The notes: a model not told the origin generated them from the letters alone. DNA of 64,000 nucleotides from Flavobacteriaceae bacterium (GCA_002728855.1 PBWA01000013.1:37827-101826), one strand, 5' to 3'; positions 1 to 10,631 are shown, counted from the stretch's first letter. Translations and numbers: made by a program.

Positions 1-134
1 ATATTTAAAGCTGTAGTACAAGAATCGCCATTCTTTGGGGATGATAACAAAACGGTTTCAGGATCAGGAATGCTCTCCTTCTTACATGAAAAAAGAAAAA
101 TAAAGATCAATAAAAACTTTAATTTCAATCTCAT
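1..134 (-). CDS. N-terminus of a lipoprotein (partial, continues beyond the left edge)
   Basis: Reverse-strand ATG at 134 overlaps the protease stop (ATGA). Translation MRLKLKFLLIFIFLFSCKKESIPDPETVLLSSPKNGDSCTTALN has a lipobox-like FLFSC and stays open to the window edge. Not in the ORF track because it is truncated. Confidence 0.75.
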   Translation of the reverse strand, partial: MRLKLKFLLIFIFLFSCKKESIPDPETVLLSSPKNGDSCTTALN

Positions 135-3100
135 AACTTTAGAAATTTAAAATTTTCAATTTCATTTTCTGATTGAACTGAAATCAAATACATTCCTCTA
201 GGATAACTATCCAAATTAAAAATTAAATCTCTTTTATTACTATTGAATAATATCTCTTTTTCTTCCAATAAGACTCCATTAATATTAAAGAGGAATATTT
301 TAACTTTTTGATTTATACCTCCTACCAAAACATTAATTTGATCTAAAACTGGATTAGGATATATTTTTGAATTCTGGGAGATATATATTTTCTCTTCAAA
401 TTTTCCTTGACAATCTATATCAGTACTAACCTCAATTAAGTTCAATTCTTTATTTAATTTAAATTCATGAATACCAGAAGAAAAAACTTTTATATTTCTG
501 TCATTTAATTTAATATAATAAGCAGAGGCGCCATTTAGCGAAAGTGATAAAATTTTATCTTCCCTATTTAAAACTGAACTAACTTCTAATTGCTTAGGTT
601 CATTTATTTTTGCTAAAAAGCATGTTTGAAATTCGGTTTCTTCAATAGTAGTAATACATAACTCATAATCTCCAGGAGAAAGTCCGGTTAACTTTAAACC
701 ACTTAGTGAATTAAATTGCTTAGCTTCAAAAAATCCATTACTCGAAATTATTTCAGCTTTATAATTAAATATAGCTCTAGCAGAAATTTGAATTTCACCA
801 TTATTTTTGGAAATACAGGAAGCATCTTTTTTGGTTAAAGTAAAATTGTCTTGAGTATAGAAATCACAAACATCCCCAATCCCATTATTATCTATATCTA
901 ATTGATCATCATTATAAACAGAAGGACAATTGTCATAAATATCAGCAAAACTGTCACCATCTGAATTCTTCAAAACATCTCCCGTGTAACAAATTTGAAT
1001 TGAAAAATCTGTTAATTCTCCAGTGTCTTGGGGGCCCTGATCAATAATTTGTAATATCCATCTTCCATTCGCCCGTTCACCATTGAAAATATCAAGACTT
1101 TCAACTGGACGGAATGAACCCGTAAATGGAGCATTAGCAGAAGATATAGAGACCTGTGAATCTTGATCAAAAACAGTTTCTATATAATTATCTCCATCAC
1201 CCCCTGCATTTTGAGATAATGTAATTTTTGTACCATCAGGAGAAACTAAGTAAATTCTCAAATCTTCAACCCAAGTATGAGTTAAAGATAAATTAACATT
1301 AATATCTATAATGTTTACAATATCTGAAATTTCAATATTTGCGACAGTTAGTCCACTTTCATCTCGAGAAGTGGCATCATTAAGATTAATAGGTAAATTT
1401 TCAGATTCATATAATGCGCAAGTAATTTTTTGAGTTTTAAAACTAAATGGATTTGAAAAATTACTTTGTGAACAATTATTGATTGACTTAACTCTCCAAA
1501 AATAGTTTGAATTAAATTCTAATTTATCAATACTAAAAAAGCTTTGATCAATATTTTCTGAAAAAATTATCTCCTGAAAGTTAATATCGTTTGAAATTTG
1601 AATTTGATATGTTGACGCATTTTTATCATCACTCCACGTTAATGTTGTAGATAAAGATACTTCTTCAAGATTATCTTGAGGATACAAAAGCTCTGGAGTG
1701 GTTAAGTCATTTGTTCTATAATTTATATCAAAATCAAAACTCCTTGAGACACTTTCACTTTCAGCTCTTAATTTTAAGTGAATATCTTGAGGTGTTAAAT
1801 TTTCTAGCCCGAAAATTTTTAATTCTCCTGAAGTGTCAGAGTTATTTATGCTTTTAGGAGATATGTTAGCTGTTAATCCTTCAGGTAAATTATCTATTGT
1901 TAAATTTACTTCTTCATTGAAATCTAGGTAAGTAGAGTAATCAAAATTAAATTGAGCCGTGTTTTGTCCACATATTTCTTGAATAAAATTTTGAAATTTA
2001 ATTACAAAAGGGGTTTGAATAACTGATATATCCTTTTCGTTAACAGAAAAATAAATAGAATTATCAGGTTTTATCATCACTCTTCCATTTGTTGAACTGA
2101 CAGTTGAAGGAACTATCACTTCGGCAAAACCGTCGTTAGGGGTTTCCTCTAAAAGTATTTCATTAGAATTAAAACCATCAGCTGAAAAATAAATATTTAC
2201 ATTTTTTGTGTCAATGGGAGATAAATTTGTTCCAGCAACGTCCCAAGTAATAATTTTTCTCTCACCTGCTTCCCATTTTATTTCAGTTTGATTTTGGGAA
2301 GTAATTTTAAAGGGGCCCATATTAGAATCAACAGTAAGTATTTTTTTATCCGATGATATTCTGCCTCTCTGACCAATGGTATCCGCAAATCGATCTCGAA
2401 TAGTTATTCCCCAAGTCAATATTCTATCAACATTGGATACAGTTTCCCAATTATCACCAGCACTTGGGTTTGTTTGTGTAAGATTACCATTTAATATGGC
2501 ATTCATATTGGGAATATATCTAAAATTTAAAAGTGATGGAGGAAGTGATCTGGCTTGAGCTCCGTTAACCTTATCAGGCCCAAAATTACTTGCATCTACT
2601 TGGCCATTATCTAACTGTTCCCAGCAATAATATAGTATGTCAGAATCTGGATCGCTTGCTTCGGCTATAAGCTCATAGGGTGTTCCAATAGGGATAGTAA
2701 TATCTTCACCTGCAGAGACTATAGGAGCTTTATTATCAACAGATTCAGAGCTAAAACAGCTAGTTGATTCAACATATTCTTTGATATTTTTAATGCTGTA
2801 GTAATGAAAATAAGGATCTCCATGTAATGCAACGTTATCTAAGCCTGTAATTCCTGCATAACCCATAATTGTAGAACCACTTCCAGGTTCAGAATTTACT
2901 CCTGCACCTTCCATGTTGTGTGAGAAAGTATGATATGCTCCAAATTGGTGTCCTAATTCATGGGCAACATAATCCAAATCAAAATAATCATTCATGAAAA
3001 CTCCTCCAGAGGTGTCCTGAAAAGGATGAGAAGTATATGCGCTTCCTTTCTTGGAATCAATACATACACTGCCAATATATCCTGCATTACCGTCTGCCTG

Positions 3101-4009
3101 TCCGAAGTCAAAAACTTGACCCACATCATAATTTTCAGAACCAAAAACTTCATCAAGTGTCTTTTGAACTTCTTCATTTAAATCATCTGTATAGGGATCC
3201 GTTTCTGGATTATCATAAAGTAGTGATGCGTCAGAAACAAGTTCTAAATGAATTCCAAGATCATTTTCAAAAACTTCATTTACCCTGTTTATCGTACTAG
3301 CAACTGCAGCAAAGGCATCTTCTGAATTTGTACCATTGGAATCATCATCGTCTCCCCAAAAAGATGTGAATTCACCAGTTGCTGAAATTGCTATTCGAAA
3401 TGTTTTTAGGGTTTCAGATAATTTGGATTTTGACGACGATACATTTTTACTTTTAAAATGACTTGAGTTAATTTTCTTTTCAGCTTTTGTATAACATTTA
3501 AAATCTTCATAAAGCTTTCTTTCAGAACGATTATAAGAAAAATATATGTTTGAATCAACTTTTAAAGGTTGGACAAAATGGTTCTTCCCATTTGGCATTA
3601 TAATCCATATATTAACTCCAATTGGAGAATCAGATAATCGTAATTTAACATTTCTTCTATCATTACTTTTGCCCATATATGTTCTTATCTTTGGATACTT
3701 TTTTTGAAGTTGAGAGGATAAAACTTGAGCGGGTATTAAATTAAAACTTTCAAAATCTCCTTTTTCATTGGGTAGAATTAACTCTAGTGGCATTGTGATA
3801 TTATTGTCAAACTTTATCAAACTTAGTTCATCAGATATTTTCTTTTTTTCTATTGTATAAAAACGCCAATTATTTTCTCTGTTTTTTACTATATCTGAAA
3901 TTTTATCTTCTGAAATAAGGCTCCAATTGGATTGAGCAAAACAAAGAGAATTGGACAAAAAGAAAAAAAATAATATCCTTAAAAGCATAAAATCCTTTAA
4001 ATAAAACAA
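131..4009 (-). CDS. Secreted reprolysin-like metzincin protease with FnIII-like region, proprotein convertase P-like domain, thrombospondin type-3-like repeat and T9SS C-terminal sorting domain
   Basis: Zinc motif HELGHQFGAYH with Met-turn IMGYAG. P-domain-like block LTHTWVEDLRIYLVSPDGT...GRWILQIIDQ. C-terminus SKIYPNPVLDQINV...YPRGMYLISV..FKFLKL typical of a type A sorting domain. Confidence 0.9.
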   Translation of the reverse strand: MFYLKDFMLLRILFFFFLSNSLCFAQSNWSLISEDKISDIVKNRENNWRFYTIEKKKISDELSLIKFDNNITMPLELILPNEKGDFESFNLIPAQVLSSQLQKKYPKIRTYMGKSNDRRNVKLRLSDSPIGVNIWIIMPNGKNHFVQPLKVDSNIYFSYNRSERKLYEDFKCYTKAEKKINSSHFKSKNVSSSKSKLSETLKTFRIAISATGEFTSFWGDDDDSNGTNSEDAFAAVASTINRVNEVFENDLGIHLELVSDASLLYDNPETDPYTDDLNEEVQKTLDEVFGSENYDVGQVFDFGQADGNAGYIGSVCIDSKKGSAYTSHPFQDTSGGVFMNDYFDLDYVAHELGHQFGAYHTFSHNMEGAGVNSEPGSGSTIMGYAGITGLDNVALHGDPYFHYYSIKNIKEYVESTSCFSSESVDNKAPIVSAGEDITIPIGTPYELIAEASDPDSDILYYCWEQLDNGQVDASNFGPDKVNGAQARSLPPSLLNFRYIPNMNAILNGNLTQTNPSAGDNWETVSNVDRILTWGITIRDRFADTIGQRGRISSDKKILTVDSNMGPFKITSQNQTEIKWEAGERKIITWDVAGTNLSPIDTKNVNIYFSADGFNSNEILLEETPNDGFAEVIVPSTVSSTNGRVMIKPDNSIYFSVNEKDISVIQTPFVIKFQNFIQEICGQNTAQFNFDYSTYLDFNEEVNLTIDNLPEGLTANISPKSINNSDTSGELKIFGLENLTPQDIHLKLRAESESVSRSFDFDINYRTNDLTTPELLYPQDNLEEVSLSTTLTWSDDKNASTYQIQISNDINFQEIIFSENIDQSFFSIDKLEFNSNYFWRVKSINNCSQSNFSNPFSFKTQKITCALYESENLPINLNDATSRDESGLTVANIEISDIVNIIDINVNLSLTHTWVEDLRIYLVSPDGTKITLSQNAGGDGDNYIETVFDQDSQVSISSANAPFTGSFRPVESLDIFNGERANGRWILQIIDQGPQDTGELTDFSIQICYTGDVLKNSDGDSFADIYDNCPSVYNDDQLDIDNNGIGDVCDFYTQDNFTLTKKDASCISKNNGEIQISARAIFNYKAEIISSNGFFEAKQFNSLSGLKLTGLSPGDYELCITTIEETEFQTCFLAKINEPKQLEVSSVLNREDKILSLSLNGASAYYIKLNDRNIKVFSSGIHEFKLNKELNLIEVSTDIDCQGKFEEKIYISQNSKIYPNPVLDQINVLVGGINQKVKIFLFNINGVLLEEKEILFNSNKRDLIFNLDSYPRGMYLISVQSENEIENFKFLKL

Positions 4010-4044
4010 TTTTTATGTAATGTATAAAGTTAAAAATTAATTAC

Positions 4045-4078
4045 TTGAAAAATCATTAACAATTAAAATGTAATTTTG
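4045..4078 (+). promoter_or_regulatory. Putative Bacteroidota-type promoter upstream of ribF (TTG ... TAnnTTTG)
   Basis: TAATTTTG at 4071-4078 matches TAnnTTTG; TTG at 4045-4047 with a 23-nt spacer; start codon at 4100. Motif match only, and AT-rich background makes chance matches common. Confidence 0.35.
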
Positions 4079-4099
4079 TGAAACTCTTTAATTATCTGG

Positions 4100-5044
4100 A
4101 TGAAAATCATTCGTAATATAGAAAATTATCGGGCAGAAAAACCTTCAATAATTACAATTGGAACATTTGACGGTTTACATATCGGTCATAAAAAAATTAT
4201 TTCGGATCTAGTAAATATTTCAAAAAAAGAAAAACTAGTTTCAATATTACTAACTTTTTTTCCTCATCCAAGAATGATTCTTCATGATCATAATATTGAA
4301 ATGATTGATACAATTGAAGAAAAGCAAAACCTTTTAAAGAATCTTGGGCTTAACTTCTTGGTTATTCATCCCTTTTCCAATGATTTTTCTAGGTTATCAC
4401 CGATTGATTTCATTAGAGATATTCTCGTAAATAAATTTAAGATATCAAAAATAATAGTAGGTTACGATCATAGATTTGGACGAAACAGAGAAGCAGATAT
4501 ATCCGACCTGAAAAATTTTGGAGAAACATATAATTTTTCAGTTGATGTTATTCCTGCCCAAGAGATAAAAAATATCTCTGTAAGCTCAACAAAGATAAGA
4601 TCGGCAATTCTTAAAGGAGATTTCAATATCGTAAATAAATATTTAGGACGAAAATTTAAACTTACTGGAAAAGTTGTGAAAGGAAAAAGTATTGGAAGAA
4701 CATTAGGCTTTCCAACAGCAAACTTAAAAATAGATGAGAATTACAAAATAAGGCCTGCTAAAGGTGTTTATTTTATAAAATGTCTTATTGATAGTAAAAT
4801 ATTTTTTGGAATGATGAATTATGGAAAAAGACCAACACTTGAGGGAAAAGAAAATTCAATTGAAATACATTTTTTTTCTTTAAATAAAGATCTTTACGGT
4901 TTAAAACTTGTGGTTGAAATTATACAAAAAATTAGATCTGAAAAAAAATTTAATTCGATTGAAAATTTAAAAAAGCAACTAATTTTAGATCAAAAAAAGT
5001 GTCAAAAATTATTGTTGAAAAAAGAAAAAATTGATATCTCATAA
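4100..5044 (+). CDS. ribF: Bifunctional riboflavin kinase / FAD synthetase
   Basis: GTFDGLHIGHKKII, LLTFFPHPRMIL, GKSIGRTLGFPTANLKI; full-length family layout. Confidence 0.95.
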   Translation: MKIIRNIENYRAEKPSIITIGTFDGLHIGHKKIISDLVNISKKEKLVSILLTFFPHPRMILHDHNIEMIDTIEEKQNLLKNLGLNFLVIHPFSNDFSRLSPIDFIRDILVNKFKISKIIVGYDHRFGRNREADISDLKNFGETYNFSVDVIPAQEIKNISVSSTKIRSAILKGDFNIVNKYLGRKFKLTGKVVKGKSIGRTLGFPTANLKIDENYKIRPAKGVYFIKCLIDSKIFFGMMNYGKRPTLEGKENSIEIHFFSLNKDLYGLKLVVEIIQKIRSEKKFNSIENLKKQLILDQKKCQKLLLKKEKIDIS

Positions 5045-5077
5045 CAATCACTAAATTTGTAAAAGAACTTTCTTATA

Positions 5078-6349
5078 ATGCTACCGCTTTCATTTATTCG
5101 AGAAAATAAAGATTTCATAAAAAAAGGGCTGGAAAAAAGAAATTTTCCAAATATTAATATCATTGATCAAATAATAGAAATGGATCAAAAAAGAAGATCA
5201 ATTATGCTAGATCTGGAAACTATTTTATCTAGTAGTAATAAAATAAATAAGGAAATTGGCTTAAGTGTTAAGTCAAACAAAAAAGAAAATATAGACGAAT
5301 TAAAACTTAAGAGCTTCAAATTTAAAAATGATGCCAAAAAATTTCAAGAAAAACTAAAATTAATTGAAAATGAATTATTTTCAATGCGAACTAAAGTTCC
5401 TAATATTCCCAATGAAATTGTACCGCAGGGGAAATCATATGATGATAATGAAAAAATTTTTGAAAGTGGTGAAATACCAGAGCTAAAAAAAGATTCTTTA
5501 TATCATTGGGATCTGTGTAAAAAGTATGACCTAATTGATTTTGATCTTGGAAATAAAATTACTGGATCAGGTTTTCCAGTTTATAAAGGTAAAGGAGCAA
5601 AACTTCAACGAGCACTAATACAATATTTTCTAGACAAAAATATCAAGGCGGGTTATAAAGAATATCAAATTCCTCATGTTGTTAATGAGACATCTGCATT
5701 TGGAACAGGACAGCTTCCTGATAAAGACGGACAAATGTATCATGTTGAAAATGATAAGCTATATTTAATTCCAACAGCTGAAGTCCCTCTTACAAATATT
5801 TTTCGCGATAAAATCCTTCAATTAAATGAATTGCCAATCAAATTAACTTCATATTCTCCATGTTTTCGTAGAGAAGCAGGAAGTTATGGCAAAAACGTAA
5901 GAGGACTCAATAGGCTCCATCAATTTGACAAGGTTGAAATTGTTAGAATAGAGGAGCCTAAAAATGCAATGTCTGCACTTGACAGCATGGTAAATCATAT
6001 TAAAGAAATTTTAAATGAATTGGAACTACCTTACAGAATTATAAGACTTTGTGGATCAGATCTTGGTTTTACCTCAGCTTTAACCTATGACTTTGAGGTG
6101 TTTTCTGCTGCACAAAAAAAATGGCTAGAGATTAGTTCAGTTTCTACATTCAATAATTTCCAATCTGAAAGATTGCAAATAAGATACAGAGATAAAGAGG
6201 GGAGGAAAAATTTAGTTTATACGCTTAATGGAAGTTCACTAGCATTGCCCAGAGTCATCGCAAGTTTATTAGAAAATTTTCAAACTGAAAAAGGCATTAA
6301 AATACCAAATGTAATAACTTCCTACACTGGATTTGATTTTATTAATTAA
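5078..6349 (+). CDS. serS: Seryl-tRNA synthetase
   Basis: N-terminal coiled coil plus class II motifs: YLIPTAEVPLTN, SPCFRREAGSYGKNVRGLNRLHQFDKVE, LNGSSLALPRVIASLLEN. Confidence 0.97.
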   Translation: MLPLSFIRENKDFIKKGLEKRNFPNINIIDQIIEMDQKRRSIMLDLETILSSSNKINKEIGLSVKSNKKENIDELKLKSFKFKNDAKKFQEKLKLIENELFSMRTKVPNIPNEIVPQGKSYDDNEKIFESGEIPELKKDSLYHWDLCKKYDLIDFDLGNKITGSGFPVYKGKGAKLQRALIQYFLDKNIKAGYKEYQIPHVVNETSAFGTGQLPDKDGQMYHVENDKLYLIPTAEVPLTNIFRDKILQLNELPIKLTSYSPCFRREAGSYGKNVRGLNRLHQFDKVEIVRIEEPKNAMSALDSMVNHIKEILNELELPYRIIRLCGSDLGFTSALTYDFEVFSAAQKKWLEISSVSTFNNFQSERLQIRYRDKEGRKNLVYTLNGSSLALPRVIASLLENFQTEKGIKIPNVITSYTGFDFIN

Positions 6350-7129
6350 ATGGATAAAATTAAGCCAAAAAAAAAATGGGGACAGCATTTTTTGACTGAT
6401 TCTAATATTGCCTTAAAAATTGTTAACACGCTTAATTTTGATTCTTACAACAAAATCTTAGAAATTGGTCCTGGAACTGGATTTTTAACCAAATTTTTAT
6501 ATAAAAAAAAAGAATCATTGTACTTGGTTGAAATTGATCATGATTCATGTGAAATACTTAAAAAAAAATTCCCAGGCTTAAAAAATAAAATCTTTAATCA
6601 AGACATTATAAAGATGGATTTGAAAAAAATTTTTCAAAAATTTAACTTTGCTGTAATTGGAAATTTTCCCTACAATATTTCATCCCAAATAGTTTTCAAA
6701 ATTATTGAATATAAAGAGAATGTGACTTTTTTCTGCGGTATGTTTCAAAAAGAAGTTGCTAAAAGAATATGTGAAAAGCCTGGGAGTAAAGCCTATGGTA
6801 TATTATCTGTGATTTGTGAGATTTTTTATGAAAGAAAATATCTTTTCAGTATTTCATCAAAGGTTTTTTTTCCAGAACCGAAAGTTGAATCTGGAGTTAT
6901 ATCATTGACTAGAAAAGATAATTTTATTCCTGATTGTGATGAACAATTATTATTTAAAATTATTAAAATGGGATTTCAACAAAGAAGAAAAACTCTAAGA
7001 AGGAGTTTAAAATTTTTTGACTTACCTAAAGTTATTTTAGAAGATAGTATCTTTGATCTTAGGCCAGAACTTTTATCTGGAGATGAATTTATAAAATTGA
7101 CCAAAAAAATTCAAAATGCAAGAATTTAA
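6350..7129 (+). CDS. rsmA: 16S rRNA (adenine1518/1519-N6) dimethyltransferase
   Basis: KKKWGQHFLTD, ILEIGPGTGFLT, VIGNFPYNISSQI. Confidence 0.96.
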   Translation: MDKIKPKKKWGQHFLTDSNIALKIVNTLNFDSYNKILEIGPGTGFLTKFLYKKKESLYLVEIDHDSCEILKKKFPGLKNKIFNQDIIKMDLKKIFQKFNFAVIGNFPYNISSQIVFKIIEYKENVTFFCGMFQKEVAKRICEKPGSKAYGILSVICEIFYERKYLFSISSKVFFPEPKVESGVISLTRKDNFIPDCDEQLLFKIIKMGFQQRRKTLRRSLKFFDLPKVILEDSIFDLRPELLSGDEFIKLTKKIQNARI

Positions 7130-8474
7130 AATTGATAAAGATGTAATTGATGGCATAAAATTTTTGGTCAAAAAAAAATCTGATCAAAAACTTCATGGCA
7201 AACTAAAAGATCTACATTATGCAGATATTGCTGAAATTTTAAGTAACATATCAACTGAAGAAGGAATATATTTAATTAAGCTTCTTGATAGTGAAAAAAC
7301 TGCTGATGCTTTAGCTGAGCTAGATGAAAATATTAGGGAAAATATAATAGAGAATCTATCTGTAAAAGAAATTGCAGGAGAAATTGAAGAATTAGATACT
7401 GATGATGCCACTGATTTAGTATCTGAATTGCCTCAAGAAAGACGTGAGAGTGTTATCTCTGAAATAAGTGATACAGATCACGCTGAGGACATAAGAGAGC
7501 TTCTTAATTATGATGAGGATACTGCTGGCGGGCTTATGGCAAAAGAGCTTGTGAAAGTTCAAGAAAATCTTAGCGTCTTAAAATGTTTAAATACAATGCG
7601 AGCGCAGGCAGAAGATGTTACAAGAGTTCATTCCATTTATGTTGTAGATTCAAAAAATAGACTAAAGGGAAGATTATCATTAAAAGATTTAATTACTGCC
7701 AATTCAAAAGCTAAAGTGAAAGATATATTTATCCCAAAAGTTGATTTCGTAAGAGTAGATCAAAAAGGAGAAGAAGTTGCAAGAATAATGTCAAAATATG
7801 ATTTGGAGGCAATACCAGTTGTCAACAAAAAAAATCAATTGCTGGGTAGGATAACTATTGATGATATTTTAGACTTAATGAAGGAAGATGCAGAAAAAGA
7901 TTATCAACTTGCGTCAGGAATAGCCTCAGATGTTGAAGCTGATGATTCAATTTTTCAATTAACTAAAGCTCGTCTTCCATGGTTGTTTTTAGGCCTACTG
8001 GGTGGCTTAGGAAGTGTCTTTATACTCAAAGATTATGAAACAGTAATGGCTAAACCTGAGTTAAGAAATCTGTTTTTTTACACTCCTCTGATTGCTGCAA
8101 TGGCTGGAAATGTTGGTGTTCAATCTTCTGCAATAATAGTTCAAGGATTAGCTAATGATATTGTGAAAGGATCTTTATTTTCTAGACTTATCAAAGAAGT
8201 GGGATTGAGTTTAATTAATGGTTTTGCCCTTTCAATCATATTAATTTTATTTGGAGTAATTATTCAACAGGACCTGATTATTAGTTTCACCATTGCAGGA
8301 TCAATGATGGCTGTAATTATAGTTGCAGCTTTAGTTGGAACATTTATCCCTATTATTTTAAGTCAAAGAGGAATAAATCCTGCTATAGCAACTGGTCCTT
8401 TTATTACTACTTGTAATGATATTTTTGGAATTTTTCTTTTCTTTTTTATTGCCCAAATAGTTTTAGGTTTCTAA
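7116..8474 (+). CDS. mgtE: Magnesium transporter MgtE
   Basis: MgtE N domain, CBS pair, C-terminal membrane domain with PLIAAMAGNVGVQSSAIIVQGLA and PFITTCNDIFG. Confidence 0.95.
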   Translation: MQEFKIDKDVIDGIKFLVKKKSDQKLHGKLKDLHYADIAEILSNISTEEGIYLIKLLDSEKTADALAELDENIRENIIENLSVKEIAGEIEELDTDDATDLVSELPQERRESVISEISDTDHAEDIRELLNYDEDTAGGLMAKELVKVQENLSVLKCLNTMRAQAEDVTRVHSIYVVDSKNRLKGRLSLKDLITANSKAKVKDIFIPKVDFVRVDQKGEEVARIMSKYDLEAIPVVNKKNQLLGRITIDDILDLMKEDAEKDYQLASGIASDVEADDSIFQLTKARLPWLFLGLLGGLGSVFILKDYETVMAKPELRNLFFYTPLIAAMAGNVGVQSSAIIVQGLANDIVKGSLFSRLIKEVGLSLINGFALSIILILFGVIIQQDLIISFTIAGSMMAVIIVAALVGTFIPIILSQRGINPAIATGPFITTCNDIFGIFLFFFIAQIVLGF

Positions 8475-8481
8475 TAAACAT

Positions 8482-8904
8482 ATGAAAAAAATATTAATTC
8501 TTTGTACAGGAAACTCATGTAGAAGCCAAATTGCTCATGGATTTTTAAATCATTATACCAATAGCAATGTTGAGGTATTTAGTGCAGGTATAGAGGCCCA
8601 TGGAGTAAATCCAAAAGCAATAGAAACACTCGCTGAAATTGGAATTAATATAAGTAAAAATACCTCAAATTTAGTTGATGAGTATCTCGAAATTTCTTTT
8701 GATTACATAATAACTGTTTGCGACAATGCAAAAGAAAGTTGTCCTATTTTTCCTTTAGGAAAAGCTGTTAAAATTCATCAAAATTTTTTAGACCCTTCAA
8801 AAAAACAAGGCGATAAAAAAACTATTAATGAAGAATTTAGAAAAGTTCGTGAAGAAATAAATAGTTTCTGTAAAAATTTTATTTCAAAAAATTTAGTGAA
8901 ATAA
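8482..8904 (+). CDS. Arsenate reductase (thioredoxin type) / low-MW protein tyrosine phosphatase family
   Basis: CTGNSCRS (CX5R) P-loop plus downstream VCDNAKESCP cysteine pair expected for thioredoxin-coupled ArsC. Confidence 0.85.
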   Translation: MKKILILCTGNSCRSQIAHGFLNHYTNSNVEVFSAGIEAHGVNPKAIETLAEIGINISKNTSNLVDEYLEISFDYIITVCDNAKESCPIFPLGKAVKIHQNFLDPSKKQGDKKTINEEFRKVREEINSFCKNFISKNLVK

Positions 8905-8906
8905 AT

Positions 8907-10160
8907 TTACATTAAAACAAATTGAGCCGTTTTATATGTTCTTTGCTCTAATAAAATTTTTTTTCCTAGTCCTTTAATTTCTTGAATTGAAGAGATATTA
9001 AAATGTCTAATGGTATGCAATGAAACATTTTCTTTTACTCCAACTTTAAATTTTAAACTTAATTCAGAAACTAAATTATTAAGTTTCCCATACCTATCAT
9101 TTATACAAACAGCAAATGAAATAGCTGAATTTTGAATCATTTCAACTCTCATTTTATATTTATCCATAAGAGAGAAAATTTGACTAATATTTTCTTCAAC
9201 AATAAAAGAAAAATCCAAAGTTGAGAGTTCTAATAAGATTTGATTTTTTTTTAATATGAAACAAGGAACAAGAGGATCAAGTTGAGAAGACTCAAAAACT
9301 TTTGTTCCTTCTTGATGAGGATTTTCAAATGATTTGACAAATAGAGGTATTTTTTTTTGTTGGAGAGGTTGAAGTGTTTTCGGATGAATAACTGATGCTC
9401 CATAATAAGCTAATTCAATTGCTTCTCTGTAGGATATTTTTTTCAATAATTGTGTTTTTTTAAAATATCTTGGATCTGCATTTAAAACCCCAGGTACATC
9501 TTTCCATATAGTAAGAGAAGTTGCATTTAAAACAAAAGCAAAAATAGCAGCAGTATAATCAGAACCCTCTCTTCCTAAAGTTGTTGAATATCCCTCAGTG
9601 TCAGATGCAATAAATCCTTGGGTTACAATTGTAATTTTGTTTTTAGTTTCATTCTTTATAAGCTTCTGGGTTTCTTTCCAATTAAGCCCTGCATTTCTGT
9701 AATAACTATCTGTTTTAATACAATTTCTAACATCTAACCAATGATTTTTCAATCCTTCCATTTCAAGGTAAAAGCTTATTATTTTTGTTGAAATTAACTC
9801 TCCAAAACATACCACTTGATCATAAATAAAACTATGATTTTTTGATTTATTCATTTTTAAAAAACTACTCAGGCTTTTTGTTAAATCTATGATATCATTA
9901 TAAGGAGATTTATCAGATTCTTTGAATAGATCATTTATAATTTTAAGATGATCGTCTTTAATTTTTTCTAAAATAGTCAGATAACTTGATTTGCCTTTCA
10001 TATAATCCTTTATGAGAAATTCCAAAGCATTCGTTGTCTTTCCCATTGCTGAAACAACAATTATGGTATCATGATAACCTTTTAATTTTAAGATTCTTGT
10101 TACATTTTTTATGCTTTTTGAATCTTTTACCGACGCTCCTCCAAACTTGAATACTTTCAT
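8907..10160 (-). CDS. Aspartate kinase
   Basis: MKVFKFGGASVKD; TLGREGSDYTAAIFA; WKDVPGVLNADPR; ACT-like C-terminus. Confidence 0.93.
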   Translation of the reverse strand: MKVFKFGGASVKDSKSIKNVTRILKLKGYHDTIIVVSAMGKTTNALEFLIKDYMKGKSSYLTILEKIKDDHLKIINDLFKESDKSPYNDIIDLTKSLSSFLKMNKSKNHSFIYDQVVCFGELISTKIISFYLEMEGLKNHWLDVRNCIKTDSYYRNAGLNWKETQKLIKNETKNKITIVTQGFIASDTEGYSTTLGREGSDYTAAIFAFVLNATSLTIWKDVPGVLNADPRYFKKTQLLKKISYREAIELAYYGASVIHPKTLQPLQQKKIPLFVKSFENPHQEGTKVFESSQLDPLVPCFILKKNQILLELSTLDFSFIVEENISQIFSLMDKYKMRVEMIQNSAISFAVCINDRYGKLNNLVSELSLKFKVGVKENVSLHTIRHFNISSIQEIKGLGKKILLEQRTYKTAQFVLM

Positions 10161-10175
10161 TTAGGTGTTTATTTT

Positions 10176-10631
10176 TTAGTTATTAATTTTAAGTTGGACA
10201 GTTTTCCAATCTTTTAATATTTTAGCTCCGCTTTTTTTATAAAATTTAATTGCTGATTCATTCCAATCTAAAACAACCCACTCAACTCTTTTAACTCCTT
10301 TTGAAGTTGCAAAAGAAATAAAAGCATCATATAATTTTGTTCCTATTCCACAACCTTTCATGGATTCTGTAACAATAAGATCTTCGAGATGAAGTGTAGG
10401 GCCTTTCCAAGTAGAGTATCTAGCATAAAATAACGCGATCCCTACAACTTCAGAATCATATTCAGCAACAAAACAGTTAAAAAGTTTTTTCTTGCCAAAT
10501 CCGTCTCTTTCAATACTTTCTTTTGTTAAAATAACTTCATCAGCTTCACCTTCAAAAAAAGCTAATTCTTTAATCAGTTTTAAAATAGATTCAGAATCTT
10601 TCTTTTTTGCCTTTCGGATAATTACTTTCAT
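10176..10631 (-). CDS. GNAT family N-acetyltransferase
   Basis: IRKAKKKDSESILKLI; LEDLIVTESMKGCGIGTKLYDAF; WNESAIKFYKKSGAK. Confidence 0.9.
   Translation of the reverse strand: MKVIIRKAKKKDSESILKLIKELAFFEGEADEVILTKESIERDGFGKKKLFNCFVAEYDSEVVGIALFYARYSTWKGPTLHLEDLIVTESMKGCGIGTKLYDAFISFATSKGVKRVEWVVLDWNESAIKFYKKSGAKILKDWKTVQLKINN

Noticed and set aside
2376-3300. Plus-strand ORFs of 60-87 aa (2376-2558, 2960-3181, 3037-3300) opposite the metalloprotease
   Set aside because: They lie fully antisense to a well-supported long coding gene, have no recognisable domain and read like out-of-frame shadow ORFs.
8482-8904. Arsenic resistance island around the arsC-type gene
   Set aside because: No arsR, ACR3/arsB or arsM neighbour; the gene sits alone between mgtE and aspartate kinase.
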